Source: Nageia nagi (lineage: Eukaryota > Pinophyta). Taken from it: a stretch of DNA of 64,000 bases. The notes below the pieces were generated by a model that worked only from the letters and a program-made list of their open reading frames with translations, was not told the origin of the DNA and made no database searches. The stretch spans positions 171,182,001 through 171,246,000 of the forward strand of contig JBITNC010000001.1 in assembly GCA_050084985.1 (NCBI GenBank). The letters run 5' to 3'. Position numbers and translations under genes: made by a program. Positions 48,490 through 60,289 of the stretch are shown here, one piece after another; position 1 is the stretch's first letter, and each line of letters starts with the position of its first letter.

Positions 48490-49860
48490 AGTTTTGCTAT
48501 GATGCTCTACTTCATGTCTTGTTCTTTTTCATTTGAATGGATTATTGGCTCTGGTTACACTAATCACCTTTGCTTTGAAAAGAAAATTTTTGAGAACTTT
48601 CACAATTATAAAAAAGATACAATTGTGATATGTGATAATTCTACCCTTGAAGTTCAAGGAATCGAGAGTGTGTTGATTCACAAAAAGGTTCTTGAAAATA
48701 TTCTCTATGTTCTTAAGTTACACATGAACCTTCTCTTCGTGATCCAAGTTGCTAGAAAAGAGTACTCTTTTGAGTTTGGCTCTTAATCTTGGTGCATTAA
48801 AAAAGGACTTACGACTTTGGTTAAAAGATCTATGAAAGATAACCTTTACATTATGGATCAAGTTCCATGAAAGATATATCTTGCTTTTAGAGTGTATTCT
48901 AGAGGCAATCTTTGGCACTATTGTTTAGGGCACCGTAACTACAAGAGTATTCAAATCATAAAATACAAAGAACTTGTAGAAGTTTCACCTTCAATTTCTC
49001 CTTCGGTTGGTCTATGCAAGAAGTGCATTCTTGGAAAGATGCATAGAAAAAAGTTTGAAAAAGATAAGGCAACAGGAGCATCTCAACCTCTTCAACTTGT
49101 GCATTCAGATTTGATGGGTCCATTTTAAACTAAGTCACTTGGAGGAGCATCTTACATCTTGACCTTCATTGATGACTTTAGTAGGATGAACTTTGGGTAT
49201 CTACTTGAGCACAAGGACCAAAATTTTGAGAGTTTTAAGATTTTTAAGGCCTTTATTGAGAATTAAATTAACCTTAAAATAATGATGTTGAGATTAGATA
49301 ATGGGGGAGAATATAACAATAATGAATTCAATGACTATTATGCTAAGTATAGAATAAAGAGGTAGTTTATGATTCCTTACATGCCTTAGTAGAATAATGT
49401 TACCAAAAAAAAAAGAATAATTATGAAGATGGCTAGATGCATGTTAGGTAATCTTCCTAAATTCTTATTGGGTGAAGTTATGAGCACTACTATTTACACC
49501 TTGAATAGGTGTTCCACAAAAGTTGTTTAGAGTAAAATTCCTTTTGATATTTGGTCAAAAAGAAAACCTAACATTTCACACCTTAGGGTGTTTGGTTGTG
49601 AAGCATTCTCCTACATTATTTTTGAGAAAAGGAAGAAGTTGGAAAAAAGAGCTAAAAAATGCATCTTTATGGGTTATGATAGTCAACATAAAGGGTACAA
49701 GATCTAATCTCCATCCTACAAAGCCATGTTTATTTTAAGGGATGTAAACTTCAATGAACTTCTTGAATAACCTCCTTCTAATGAGGATGTTGATGTTCCA
49801 AAGGACTCTTTAGTTGCAACTAGCTAGTTAGATATTGATGTTGACAAGTCACCTCAGGAA
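48490..49860 (+). pseudogene. pol: Copia protease and integrase remnant, copy 2
   Basis: The protease site is IIGSGYTNHL (about 48540): the catalytic Asp of DSG is Gly, so it is dead even if translated. GAG-pre-integrase (48892-49128) is intact and keeps the zinc ligands in LWHYCLGHRNY and CKKCILGKM. The integrase core keeps the first Asp (LVHSDLMGPF, about 49103) and the second (RLDNGGEYN, about 49291). The region of the third acidic residue reads NNVTKKKR (about 49400), so the Glu is Lys, as in copy 1. The fragment FGCEAFSYIIFEKRKK (about 49590) matches the copia integrase C-terminal part. Confidence 0.9.
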
Positions 49861-49899
49861 TAAAATTCTCAAACATAAAGGGTAATAAGGAGCATGACC

Positions 49900-51440
49900 T
49901 TGAACAAATCCTTATTTTTCAAGATTGAAAATAAGCATGAGCCCTCATATTTCAAAGAAGCTTCAAAGCATAAGTGTTGGATGGAAGCCATGAAAGTGGA
50001 GTATGAGATGCTTATGAAAAATAAAACTTAGAACTTGGTTCCTTATGCCAATGAAAATAATATGATTGGCAATAAGTGGATCTACAAGGTCAAGTTCAAT
50101 TTAGTTGGAGATATTGAGAAATACAAGGTAAGGTTAGTAGCTAAAGGTTTTGGTCAGAAATATGATTTAGATTATGAGGAAACCTTTACTCCCATGGTAA
50201 AGATACCTATTGTGAGAGTTATCCTTGCTCTTTCTACAGCTCAAGGATGGAAATTTTTTCAACTTGACATCAAGAGTGCATTTCTCAATGGTGACTTAGA
50301 TGTGGAAATTTTCATGAATCAACTAGAAGGGTTTATTATGGAAGTTAAATAGTCCTTTATGTGTAAACTAAGGAAGTCATTGTATGGACTTAAGTAAGCA
50401 CCCAGAGCTTGGTACAAAAAGATTTTAGGGTACTTTACAAACATTAGATTCTTCAAGTGTTTTTTTAACTCTAATCAATATGTCTTCAATCAAGGAAAAG
50501 ACATGGTCTTGATTCTCCTTTATGTGGATGATCTTTTGATTATTGAGAATAATGATGAAATCATTCAAGAGTGCATATCCAAACTTAAGGCAATGGTTGA
50601 AATGATTGATCTTGGTCTCTTGCACTACTATCTTGGAATGCAAGTGTATCAATACAATAATTGTACTTACCTCAATTAATCTAAGTATATATAATACATC
50701 TTACAAAAGTTTGGAATGGAGGAGTATAGATATGCTATGATCCCAATCTCTCTTAGAATTACTATTTCTCTGAGCTCCAACTCTTAGTTAGCTAATGCTA
50801 TAGATTACAAGTGATTAATTGGTAGTCTTTTATATTTAACTATATCTAGGCCAGATGTTACCTTTGCAATGAATCTGATAGCATGATTCATGTAAAAACC
50901 ATATGTTGAGCACCTTAATGCTATTAAGCAAATTTGGAGGTATGTTGCAGGGAATAAGGATCTTGCTCTCAAGTATTCTAAGTTACCCTCATTTGTTCTC
51001 TCTAGATTCTCAAATTCTGACTATGGGGGAGATAAACATGATAGGAAATCAACCTCTATGCATGTGTTTAGCATTGGTTTAGGTGCTATATTTTGGTCTT
51101 TCAAGAAGCAACCTACTATTTCTCTTTCCACCATAGAAGATGAATACCATGCCATGTTTGTTGCAACCCAAGAAGCCATTTGGTTAAGGCATATTCTAAA
51201 AGAAATTAGGTATGAGTAAGGTGGCTCATCTTTGATCTCTTTAGATAATTAGTCAGCTATTTCTTTGGCTAAGAATTTTATGTTCCACTAAAGAACAAAA
51301 CATTGAAAATCCATGTCCATTTTATCAGGGAGAAGGTTCTTAATGGCATCATACACCTAGAGTATTGTCCATCCACCTTGAACTCCATTGATTTTTTCAC
51401 TAAGCCCCTCCTAGAAGCTTAGTTTTGTAAGCCTAGGGAT
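49900..51440 (+). pseudogene. pol: Copia reverse transcriptase and RNase H remnant, copy 2
   Basis: The N-terminal half of RT is open from 50035 to 50352: [44 protein letters not shown] with its catalytic Asp. After single stops come SLYGLK-stop-APRAW, the YVDD box (50521-50532), then LLHYYLGMQVY. RNase H lies around 50990-51360: SDYGGDKHDRKS (usual SDWAGD), AIFWSFKKQPTISLSTIEDEY and LDN-stop-SAISLA. Only scattered stops break the frame from 49980 to 51360, mostly at Gln or Trp positions. This is the best RT in the window for placing the family on a copia tree. Confidence 0.92.
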
Positions 51441-52295
51441 GCTATTGGATTGGTGAAGTTTCTCTCATAGGGGAGTGAAGTTTGAATTCTTATGTTGAGT
51501 TCATGTTTGTGATGACAACTTCGCCCCTAGGAGGATTTTGAATTGTATACTATTAGATTTGTTGTACACCTTCATAGTAAGTTTGCTCTACATGAGGAAC
51601 TTATTGTACAAAGTTTTAAAGCAAAAGATTTACCAATCTAGCACTATTCAGTTATCCATATATGAGGAACTCTTATGTGTCTTTTGGCACTATTTAGTTA
51701 TCCATATATGAGGAATTCATATGTGCATGTTCTATTTTGGTCAATCTAGCACTGTTTAGTTATCCATGTGTGAGAAACTCTTATGTGTCCTTTAGCACTA
51801 TTCAATTATCCATATGTGAGGAAATCATATGTGCATACTCTATTTTGTAATGATAATCAACACATGTTTTATATATAGTAGGTGACTATAAGTTTTTAGC
51901 ATGGCATCTTTGTCATAACTTATAGTGCACCATTGATCAGTTCATGATGGCATTTATGTGATTCATTTATCCTTGATGAGATGAATATGTTGTATCTAAC
52001 TAATCTTGTTATTTGAGCTACTTATGACTTACTTCCTTAAAGATTGCAAGTTACTTACCTCAGGTATGCAAGCTCTTGGAGACTCTTCATGACTTCCAGT
52101 TGGATGACTACTTCATAAACATTGAAATTGGTTGTGGCTAATGATTGTATTTGGTAAAGTAGTGAGTATCAAACTAGATCTTTCTTACTTCACAAATATT
52201 TAAAAAGTTCTCATCTCTTTTGTATCTATTTGGAGGAGAACTCTCTTACTTTCTCTTCTTCTTCTCTCTTACTCGCTCTATCCCAATATTGCATT
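51441..52295 (+). other. 3' untranslated region of copia copy 2 with four repeat units
   Basis: At 51638-51850, four units share the pattern GCACTATTTAGTTATCCATATATGAGG, alternately about 48 and 61 bp long, so the real period is a two-unit block of about 109 bp. Copy 1 has fewer units. AAGAGGGAG (52296-52304) is the polypurine tract before the 3' LTR. Confidence 0.75.
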
Positions 52296-52304
52296 AAGAG
52301 GGAG

Positions 52305-52805
52305 TGTTGGAATGTATAATGCATTATTGTAAAGGTTTTATAATAATATTCTATGTAAATTCACTAATACTTAAGGGTATCATTTGATACCTTAAGTATT
52401 TAAGTGAATATGATAATGTAACTTGTTCCACATTCCATGTCATGAGCATGCCCCTTGGGTAAAAGGATGTGCATGCCATGCTATTGTACATTGGATAAAA
52501 GGGTGATCCAAAGAGAGATTTTAGCCTATAAATTGAAGCCTCCCTATTTGTGATTACACACCAATTATGGAGTAAAGTTATGATATAGGATAGAATTGTA
52601 GAAGATAATATTAGGAGGATTGTAAGAGAGTTGTATTTGTGATTGAAGTAAAGATCTAGTTAGTGGATGTACTCCTAGTTGGAGGAACCACTTACATCTT
52701 ATGTTATCCTTGTGAGATTGCTTTGTGAGTTAGTTATATGTGTTTTGTGAGCTTTCATATGATTTTGGTTGTTTAGAAATCATCTTGTTAGTGTTAGTTC
52801 CTTCA
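52305..52805 (+). repeat. 3' LTR of copia copy 2
   Basis: Direct repeat of 44160-44659 ending TTCCTTCA. Its TATA core reads TATAAATTG (52527-52535), a change from the 5' LTR. Confidence 0.92.
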
Positions 52806-52868
52806 TATATATATATATTGTAAATATATTAATGAATTATTTATTTAATTCATTATTTATGGTTTATA
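52806..52868 (+). repeat. Family G LTR, right part after the copia insertion
   Basis: Continues the LTR of 43828-44159: ATTGTAAATATATTAATG and then GGTTTATA, followed by TTTTAGTGAACC where other copies have TTTTGGTGAACC. Confidence 0.8.
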
Positions 52869-53416
52869 TTTTAGTGAACCTGACTAATAGAGGGATTTTA
52901 TCTCCATGGTAAGGATATTACACAAATTTATCATGAATAAGAAGAAGTGAATAAGCAACATTCACACTACTTGTAGCCTACAAAAACATCATGCACATCC
53001 ATATTTATTGGAACAACAACACACCAATAGTCTTTTTAATATGTGAATGGATCTTAAAGGTATCCAAAACCCATGAGCTCCCTAGTATTAGAAATGGAGT
53101 CACCCCCACCCATCAAGCATAGATAAGAGATTTTTTAGTTGCATCATGGGCTAGTAGCCATCCCTTCTTGGAGAGTATAGCACAAGGTATTGTCAATCCT
53201 TCAAGATGATAATTTTTGGTGAATTATTTCACCATATTATTTTTGTCTAGATTATCCTTTCCATGGATTCCCTAGGGGTAAAGGGGTATTAAGGGGCATC
53301 AAATCAATAATGTTCAAGAAAGAATGGTTCAATTTTAAGTATATATTTTTATTTTTTGATTTTTTGGGATATGTAATTTAAATTCTTTTTCATTACATAT
53401 CCAAAGAGGGGGAAAA
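52869..53416 (+). mobile_element. Non-coding interior of a short G derivative, copy 2
   Basis: Aligns end to end with 37139-37740, from the primer-binding region to the polypurine tract AAAGAGGGGGAAAA (53403-53416). It is flanked by G LTRs (43828-52868 with copia removed, and 53417-54005). It has no coding motif. Confidence 0.78.
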
Positions 53417-54005
53417 TATATATGCCTATATATGATTTTTTATTAATTAATAAATCATATTTATTACATCAAGGAATAATATTGTAAAAAGGATGTAAAT
53501 GCACCACAAGTAATATAATATATGAATATCAATGTAAAAGGTGTAAATCTCAAGAATAAGGTATTTATAAAAAAATATCAAAGAAAGATATTTCACATGC
53601 AATCAAGTCCAAGGAGAGTACCACAACTCAAACAGTGTCTGTAGGCACCACATATAAACCTTGGGTTTGTTATGCTCTAATTGTAATGATCAATTTTTGT
53701 TATTTATGCAAGTCAAAATTCTTCAAAAATAAGGGTATTGATTCCCTTCATTAACAACATTAAATGGCATGGCCATTGTTCTTTCTACATTTGGCAGAGT
53801 GGTATTTGACCTTGGAGAGATCAATTTTGATCCAAAGGGAGTTGTGTGACCACTTGTTTCACATGTAATTGATGAGATCTATACAATAATGAAATTATTA
53901 TATTAGTTAGAGATTATATTTGGCTTGCATTGCTTCAAATATATATTATAAACTTTTTAATGAATTATTTTTAATAATATTGTAGATATATTAATTAATT
54001 ATTTA
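53417..54005 (+). repeat. Family G LTR, subtype B, plus strand
   Basis: Starts TATATATGCCTATATATG after the polypurine tract. It aligns with 37741-38297 through GATCCAAAGGGAG and GAGATCTATACAATAATGAA. Near 53960-54005 its end contains a short duplication of ATATTGTAGATATATTAAT and meets the inverted subtype C LTR. Confidence 0.82.
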
Positions 54006-54728
54006 TTTAGTCACAAAATAATAAATTGTAATTAAAGAATACACTATTGCACTATGAGCAACCAATACGCAATATATTATAATACAAATTTATAATTTGA
54101 CCAAAATTACATATTTATATAGTCTTAAAATAATGAACTATAATTAAATAAGACACTATTTCATTACAAACTACCAATTGAGATATTATAGAGACAAATA
54201 TGAAAATGTATGTAATTAACAAATGGGATCATGTTCTCTCTTCATTAGATATGAGATACTTCACTCACGATAGGGTTGCCTTCCAAATATGGAGCTTCAT
54301 GGATCAAAAAATTATGATATGCATATCTTTCAAACTCCTTGAACAATGTTGATGCCTCCAAACCTGATGAGAATAGAGATGAGCTCAAGTAATATAATAT
54401 TAATGTAAAGAGAAGATAACAACTCTTGAGATAAGTGGTGTTACAAAATACCATTAATATTCAAAATATGAAAGAATCATTAGTCAACCTATCTAATATT
54501 TGATTACTTAATAGGGAATTCTTTCTCTTGATCTTATTTTATACTTGAGGTCCTCACTTCTTGAGATCTTCATGAATTGTATAGCATGTGGTGCTTTTCT
54601 CGATATTAGTACCAATTACATTGATTATGATGTTTCTTTTAATACTTTCAATGCCTTTTTACAAATTATGCTCTTGATACCTAAAATATAATTTAATATA
54701 AAATAGAAATCATATTTAGGTTGCTACA
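54006..54728 (-). repeat. Family G LTR, subtype C, minus strand
   Basis: Reverse complement of 36529-37138, ending GGTTGCTACA, with an extra ~110 bp near its LTR end that partly repeats ATTAAA.AA.ACACTAT. The inverted polypurine tract follows at about 54729-54745, so this is the 3' LTR of the minus-strand element that includes the integrase at 54900-57850. Confidence 0.83.
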
Positions 54729-55811
54729 TTTTGCACCTCTTTATAGGTGTAATAGAAAAAAATGAAATTACATGTCCAAATAAATAGAGAAGAAAAAGAA
54801 AATTTGAAAGTTTTAAACTTTTTGCAATGGTCTAAACCTTTGATAGAGATCCTTTCTTATCACCTTTTTGGATTGGTTTCCCCAAGGGAATTCAATATTG
54901 GGGTGATCAAGATAGAAATAAATTGAGAATTTTGCATACTTGTTGTGTGATGTGGAAAATAATTAATGTGGTAACTCCTTGAATTTCTTCTAGAGAATTC
55001 GATGATCAAGGGCACTTTCCAAATCCTTTCACTTATGAAGAAGATTGTTGGTGTGTTTAAAGTTCTATTAGAGGAGGAATGAAGAGCATAACTAATTGGG
55101 ATACAATTATTAGATGATGTGAATGATGCATGTTTTTTGGATCTATCTTCTCTTTTCTACTTGCTTGGTCTACCTTTTTTTTTGCCATGTAATCCTTGCT
55201 AGAAACTTGGTTTTCAAGAACTACTTTCCTATTAGCCCCAAAGAGTTAATTTTCATAAATAGTTTTCTTTTTAAAGAAGGGTGTGGATGCCCTAAAAGTA
55301 GAGGTACAACATCCACATTGCAAAGAATTCATACAATAAAATTATATATAATAACAATAATAAAATAAAAGTACCTCATCAAAATGTATCATTGTGTGGC
55401 TAGGTACCAAATTGAGCTACTAAGTATAGAAGCAATTGAGATGTCTATCATTGAAGGTTTTTAGTTATCAATTTCCATCCATGGTGAATAATATATAATC
55501 TCTTGTTTCTTTTACATCAACTATAACATATAGAACCAACCAATTTAGCTCAAACTCTCCTTTAAACTCATCATTTATAGTTATCTTATCAGTGTTCTGT
55601 TTGAGGACCAAGTCTCCCACTTGGAATATTTTTGGCTTGATTTTTTTCTCATATGCCCTCATGAGTTTTGCATGATATACATTATGAAGCTCTATTACAT
55701 GGATTCTCTTTTCATCTAAGTTCTCTAACTGGTGTAATATTTCTTGCCTCACTTCTTCATCCAACACCTCTCCATGTAGTGAGATTCTTAGTAAGGGAAT
55801 CTCCAATTCAA
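54729..55811 (-). pseudogene. pol: Family G integrase C-terminal part with 3' untranslated region, minus strand
   Basis: From 55811 downwards the minus strand reads VELEIPLLRISLHGEVLDEE, ending near 55468. It includes LENLDEKR, VYHAKLMRAYEKKIKPK and FQVGDLVLKQNTDKIT, then KGEFELNWLVLYVIV, with no internal stop: the longest clean integrase segment of family G here. This is the domain that binds target DNA and cDNA ends. The coding part is cut at 55817 by an inverted family E solo LTR; its front half resumes at 57287. About 700 bp of non-coding DNA separates the stop from the polypurine tract. Confidence 0.88.
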
Positions 55812-55816
55812 CTGGT

Positions 55817-57286
55817 TGTGATGAGCTATTTTTGGGATCACTTATTAAATGTGCCCTAGGAGAGGGAAATTTCAATTTTGGCTTTAAAAATGATCAAAAT
55901 AAGCTCAAACATGCACCAAATATCTAAAAAATTGCTAGGAATGAAATATTCAAAATAAACATGCAGAAAATACCTTCAAAATCTAATGTTTAGCTATGAT
56001 GAATAATTACAAAATATACACAGGCAAATATATCTAGTATTTCAAAAACTTGATAACAAAATAAAATGATTAATTAACAATGATAAAATACCTCCATAAA
56101 CCCAACATCCTAGTTGGAGAGCTAGAATAGGAATTGAAAAATGAAAAATGTACTCCAAATCCAACATTGTAAATAAGAAGAAAAAATAGCAATTTGATAT
56201 TGAAACAATGCTTCCAATTCCAATGTCCAAGCATTAAAAGACAAATAGTAATATTTTGATAATAAAAGTAATTGAATTGATAAGAAGTGATAAATTGCAA
56301 TTACAATATTTTTTCTAACCTATGGAGTTTGTACTAAAATTATCTCCTATAGGGTTATTTTGGATGGCTCCAAGGCTTCAACAATGCTAAAAGTAATGAG
56401 GTAAGACCAAGTTTCCTCTATAGCAACTGTGATGGAACCAACAATATTCCTCTTAATATGGGTAGAGTAAGTTCAAAGGTAGCCTCTTATCCCCTTGATA
56501 CCTCAAATGCATGTCATCCCATAAGTGGCTAAGATAGAGCCTCCACTCAATCTAAAAGAAAGGGTTTCTAATCAAAATTAGCATATCTCATAATGACTAT
56601 GAGTTCTCCTTTATAGGTGAGGGTGATCATCTTATAATCTTGCATTAGGATAATTTAACGATGGAGGGATATGATCCATGTGATTATGTATACAATGTCC
56701 AAGATGGGGAGCCTTGGGATAAGTGAAATCACATCTGAGAGATAATAAAAGCTAACATCCAATTTCATCAATCCATGTGCCTAAGAGGCCAATGTGGGAT
56801 CTTAAGATGCTTCCATACCCAATGTCCATATTCTAGGACCATCTACTTACCTCAAGGTTGCTAATGCCTAGTTCAGAGTGTTGAGTCCATCCTTGAAGCT
56901 CCAAATATCCTAATAGTCGATGCAATCACATAGGGGAATGATCTACCTTGAAGAGGGGAGCACTAATTACTAGAGATATATTTAATACCAATATTACAGT
57001 CATTAAGGATAAAATATCCAATGCCTTATTTAATGAGATTAATATTTCATTTATAATTATAGTTTCCTTGGTATCAAAAATATAACATTAATTAGCATTT
57101 TGGAAAATAAATAAATAATTAAATAAAAGGGCTATTTATTTCATAATTAGAGCTTTGTTAAGTTTTTTAGAGGAATTTACATCATTTTGGCCAAAATATA
57201 CAAATAGTGATAAAAACACTCCTAAATTAATGTTTCCATTTATGAAAGGTGAAATGGGGAAAATACCTAAAAAGGGGGACATTATA
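55817..57286 (-). repeat. Solo LTR of family E inserted in the G integrase
   Basis: On the minus strand it starts TATAATGTCCCCC (57286) and ends GCTCATCACA (55817), matching 18707-20090 and 23333-24715, including CTCTCCTAGGGCACATTT near its end. No internal E sequence is present, so two LTRs recombined or only one survived. The flanking 5-mers are ctggt (55812-55816) and gtggt (57287-57291), four of five matching. Removing it joins the two halves of the integrase. Confidence 0.88.
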
Positions 57287-57850
57287 GTGGTACTACAATA
57301 TCATCACCATAAACAAAGGAAAATAGTGTTTCCCTTATAACAATTCTAATGTTATTTCTATATTCCCATAGTGCATATGTTAGTTTCTCATGTCATTGTT
57401 TCTTGTATCTATTCCATGTCTTTGAGAGGATGCTCTTGATATTCTTGTTAGAAGATTCAACTTGACCATTACCTTATGGATAATAAATAAAAGAAAAATT
57501 TTGAGTAATATTTCTTAATAAATCTTTAATTTTCTTACCTTTGAAGTTTAGACCATTATCGATGATCAATTTTTGTGGCATGCTAAATCTTGTGATGATA
57601 TTTTCAATGAGGAACTTGATGATGTTTTCTTGAAAAATAGAATTCATTGGTATACCTTATAGCAATTTTTTAGTGAATTCCATGGTTATGATGATGAAGT
57701 TATGCCCCTATATAAAATATGGATTGATCATGCTAATAATATCAATGCCCCAAATTAAAAATGGCCATGTTGCAACTATGGGATTAAGCTCTTGTGATGG
57801 AATCCTCTCAAGATTGGACTATTGTTTTATCTAAATTGGATTGTATTAGG
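57287..57850 (-). pseudogene. pol: Family G integrase core, minus strand
   Basis: The reverse complement aligns with 42520-43054: ITRA-like entry, WPFLIWGIDIISMINPYFI (about 57745), ENIITRFSMPQKLIIDNG and YYP-stop-GNGQVESSNKNIKSIL (about 57470), then ETLFSFVYGDDIVVP, ending at the E LTR. Here the first Asp (GID) is retained, as are the second (IDNG) and the Glu (VES). The catalytic triad is therefore intact, although stops and frame changes break the protein. Upstream (57850-57956) similarity fades. Confidence 0.83.
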
Positions 57851-57956
57851 TTGATCTTTGCAAGAGCATTACTCATTCCAAAGGTATCTATTCCTGGAGA
57901 TAGACCAAAAACCAAAATTTGGAGTTGATTGATGATATAAAACACACTATTAACAT

Positions 57957-58552
57957 TGTGTATTTACTATTTTTAAGTCATTAATGGTGTGCATCTTGAT
58001 GAGGTAGTAGTGGAATTTGAAGGGGCATTGATGATTCAGCCATATAAATGATTCAAGATTATTAATTGGCACCTTGAAAATGTTTCCACACCTATTTAAA
58101 GGCATGCTACTCTATTGAGTCTACAATGGATTTTTAGAGAGTTTTGGAGTTTTGGGATTGTAAAGATTTAAAGGAAGACCAAGAGTCATTCCAAAGTTTT
58201 TGTAGTTCTAAAATTGTTATTCTTACTATAGGAGATTATAGTAGTGTTGTAGGAGATGGTATTATCATTATTTTAATGGTATTTATCTATATGTATGCAA
58301 TACTATAATATCCATAGAAAATGAGAAGAGAAGGTTCCAATTCCATGTTGGATTAACCCACATTGGGTGAACTAGGGTGAATCATTATGTTGATCTTATT
58401 GTATGTAATTGAGATTTTTAATTTATAGTTTTACATTGTGCAATTTCAAAGTTATATGAAATTTAATGGGTCTCATAATGATAAATATTTTTTTATTTGA
58501 ATCTATAAGTGAGGATTCGAGTATGCTATAAGAATATGATAATTACAAATCA
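57957..58552 (+). repeat. Probable 5' LTR of gypsy element F
   Basis: The end is set by the primer-binding site TGGTATCAAAGC at 58555, two bases after AATCA. A TATTTAAAGG box lies at about 58091. The start is not proven because the 3' LTR is missing from the window; 57957, where minus-strand integrase similarity has ended, is an estimate. Confidence 0.5.
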
Positions 58553-58619
58553 TGTGGTATCAAAGCTTATGTGTGCAAAATTTGGGGTTAAAATTTTAGA
58601 GATTTCAGATTGCTAGTAG

Positions 58620-59660
58620 TGTGCTTTTTGATGTTTGGAAGGAGATCTCAAAGACCAAAAATGATTCTAGAGGATCTTAAGATTGGTCGAAGGGATAGAG
58701 TGAATGAAATGGATAATGAAGAGGAGCAACAATTTGCTATTTGAACCATGTTGGATGTTAATTTTGAAAGGAGATTTTCAAAAATGGAGAATCATTTGGC
58801 TCATTTAGTTGAGTTGTTAGCTATTTGAGAAAATGTAAATATCAATTAGAGGTAATGAAATGAAGGTAGAGTACATGATTCATCATATTCATCAAATCAA
58901 ATTCCATTCAAGGTGGAGGTCAAAGTGGACATTCCTATTTTTGGTGGAGAGGTTGATGCAAAGAAGTTAAACAATTGGAGGTTTATTTCCAAATTCATGG
59001 TGTTATAATTGATGTTGATAAAATCTCTTTTTCTAGATTAAAATAGGTGTACATGCTTTAGTTTGGTGGAAAAACCATTTAGAAACTCTTAATTATGAAC
59101 ACTTATTGAAAGTATCTTCTTGGGGGAATTTAAGGAATTGTTAAGAGATCAATTTTATCCATTGGAGAATTATAATAAATAATTTATGAAATGATAATTC
59201 TTCAAACAACAAAAATAGAAAATAGTTCAAGAATATACTACAAAATTTAGGAAACAAGCTACTTTGCTTGTGGTTTCACTAAAAGATTCTCAAAATTTAA
59301 TGAAGTACCTTGGAGGTTTACATAGTCATTTTCAAAAAAACTATCATGTTGTTTAATCCTACTAATCTTAATAAAGTGTGTCTAAAAGCACAATACTTAG
59401 AGGAGGATGGTAAAGCAAGGAGACAATATGATAAATCCAATAAGGCTTCTAATTCAAGGGGAGGACAAGATAAAAGTAAATCTCAAGATAAAGATAAAGG
59501 TAAGAAAGAAACTAAGACCACTAATATTTAAAAGAAATAAGGTGATAATAGGAATTGTATTCATTGTAATAAAGATGATCATATTGATGATAAATGTTGG
59601 AAACTTCATCCATAATTACATCCATATAAGAAAAATAATAAGGACAAAAGTAATGCTATG
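58620..59660 (+). pseudogene. gag: Gypsy gag with intact zinc knuckle (element F)
   Basis: VDIPIFGGEVDAKKLNNW (about 58927-58980) is the usual P.F.G..D...W gag lead-in. Frameshifted gag helices follow, and then a Lys/Asp/Ser-rich linker (about 59430-59515). The knuckle CIHCNKDDHIDDKC (59556-59597) keeps all four C-x2-C-x4-H-x4-C ligands, unlike every other knuckle in this window. Frames change several times, so the protein is not expressed whole. Confidence 0.82.
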
Positions 59661-60230
59661 GTTCTTATATGTGAGGATATTGAGTTACATTCAAATGTTT
59701 ATGAGAAACTAAATTATTCAACCATTCAAAAGGTTGAAGAATATCAAGATATTAAAGAACAAAGGATTCATTTATTCCATTTCAAAATCCAAATTAAGAA
59801 AACAAAAGTAGATTGCTTTGTTGATCTAGGTTCTCAAGCAAATTTGATTTCATAATCTATGGTAAGTAATTTGGGATTTGAAATTTTCAACCATCCAAAT
59901 CCATATCCTTTGGGTTGGGTGCATCACAATGCTAGTTTACAAGTCAGTAAATAATGTAACTTGAAATTTGCTATTTTTCCAAAGTACATTGATGAAGTTA
60001 TGGTTGATGTTGTTCCTTTAAAATTTTTTGGTGTTATTCTTGGTAACCCTTATATGTGGGATAGAGATGGTATTTATTATAGAAGACTAAACAAATTACA
60101 ATTGGTGAAATATGAAAAGGTGTTTCTAGCTAACACACATAAAAGTAAGAAAAAACTACATTTGGTCATTACGAATTAGGTAAAATGCCTTGTAAATGTT
60201 TCTAAAAAGTTTATGTTGATCATGGTAAAT
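59660..60230 (+). pseudogene. Gypsy aspartic protease remnant (element F)
   Basis: VDCFVDLGSQANLIS (about 59811-59853) is the active-site region with DSG changed to DLG. EVMVDVVPLKFFGVILGNPY and the following DRDGIYYRRLNK (59990-60100) are the second half, with the hydrophobic-hydrophobic-G signature (VILGNPY). A stop at about 59952 separates the halves. The Asp-to-substrate geometry is probably lost through the Ser-to-Leu change next to the catalytic Asp. Confidence 0.78.
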
Positions 60231-60289
60231 CAGAGCTTCTAGTGAGATGAATCTCAAGCTATCGATGGTGTGCAACATTGATTTTAAGC

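Larger units (their letters stand above)
44160..52805 (+). mobile_element. Ty1/copia LTR retrotransposon, copy 2, nested in a G LTR
   Basis: Same family as 3257-11672. LTRs are 44160-44659 and 52305-52805 and the order is gag, protease, integrase, RT, RNase H. Flanking 5-mers are gatat (44155-44159) and tatat (52806-52810), one mismatch, in a TA-rich target. Removing the element rejoins a G LTR exactly. The LTRs resemble each other more closely than those of copy 1, and the coding frames are longer, so this is the younger copy. It is still broken by stops and lacks the integrase Glu. Confidence 0.94.
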
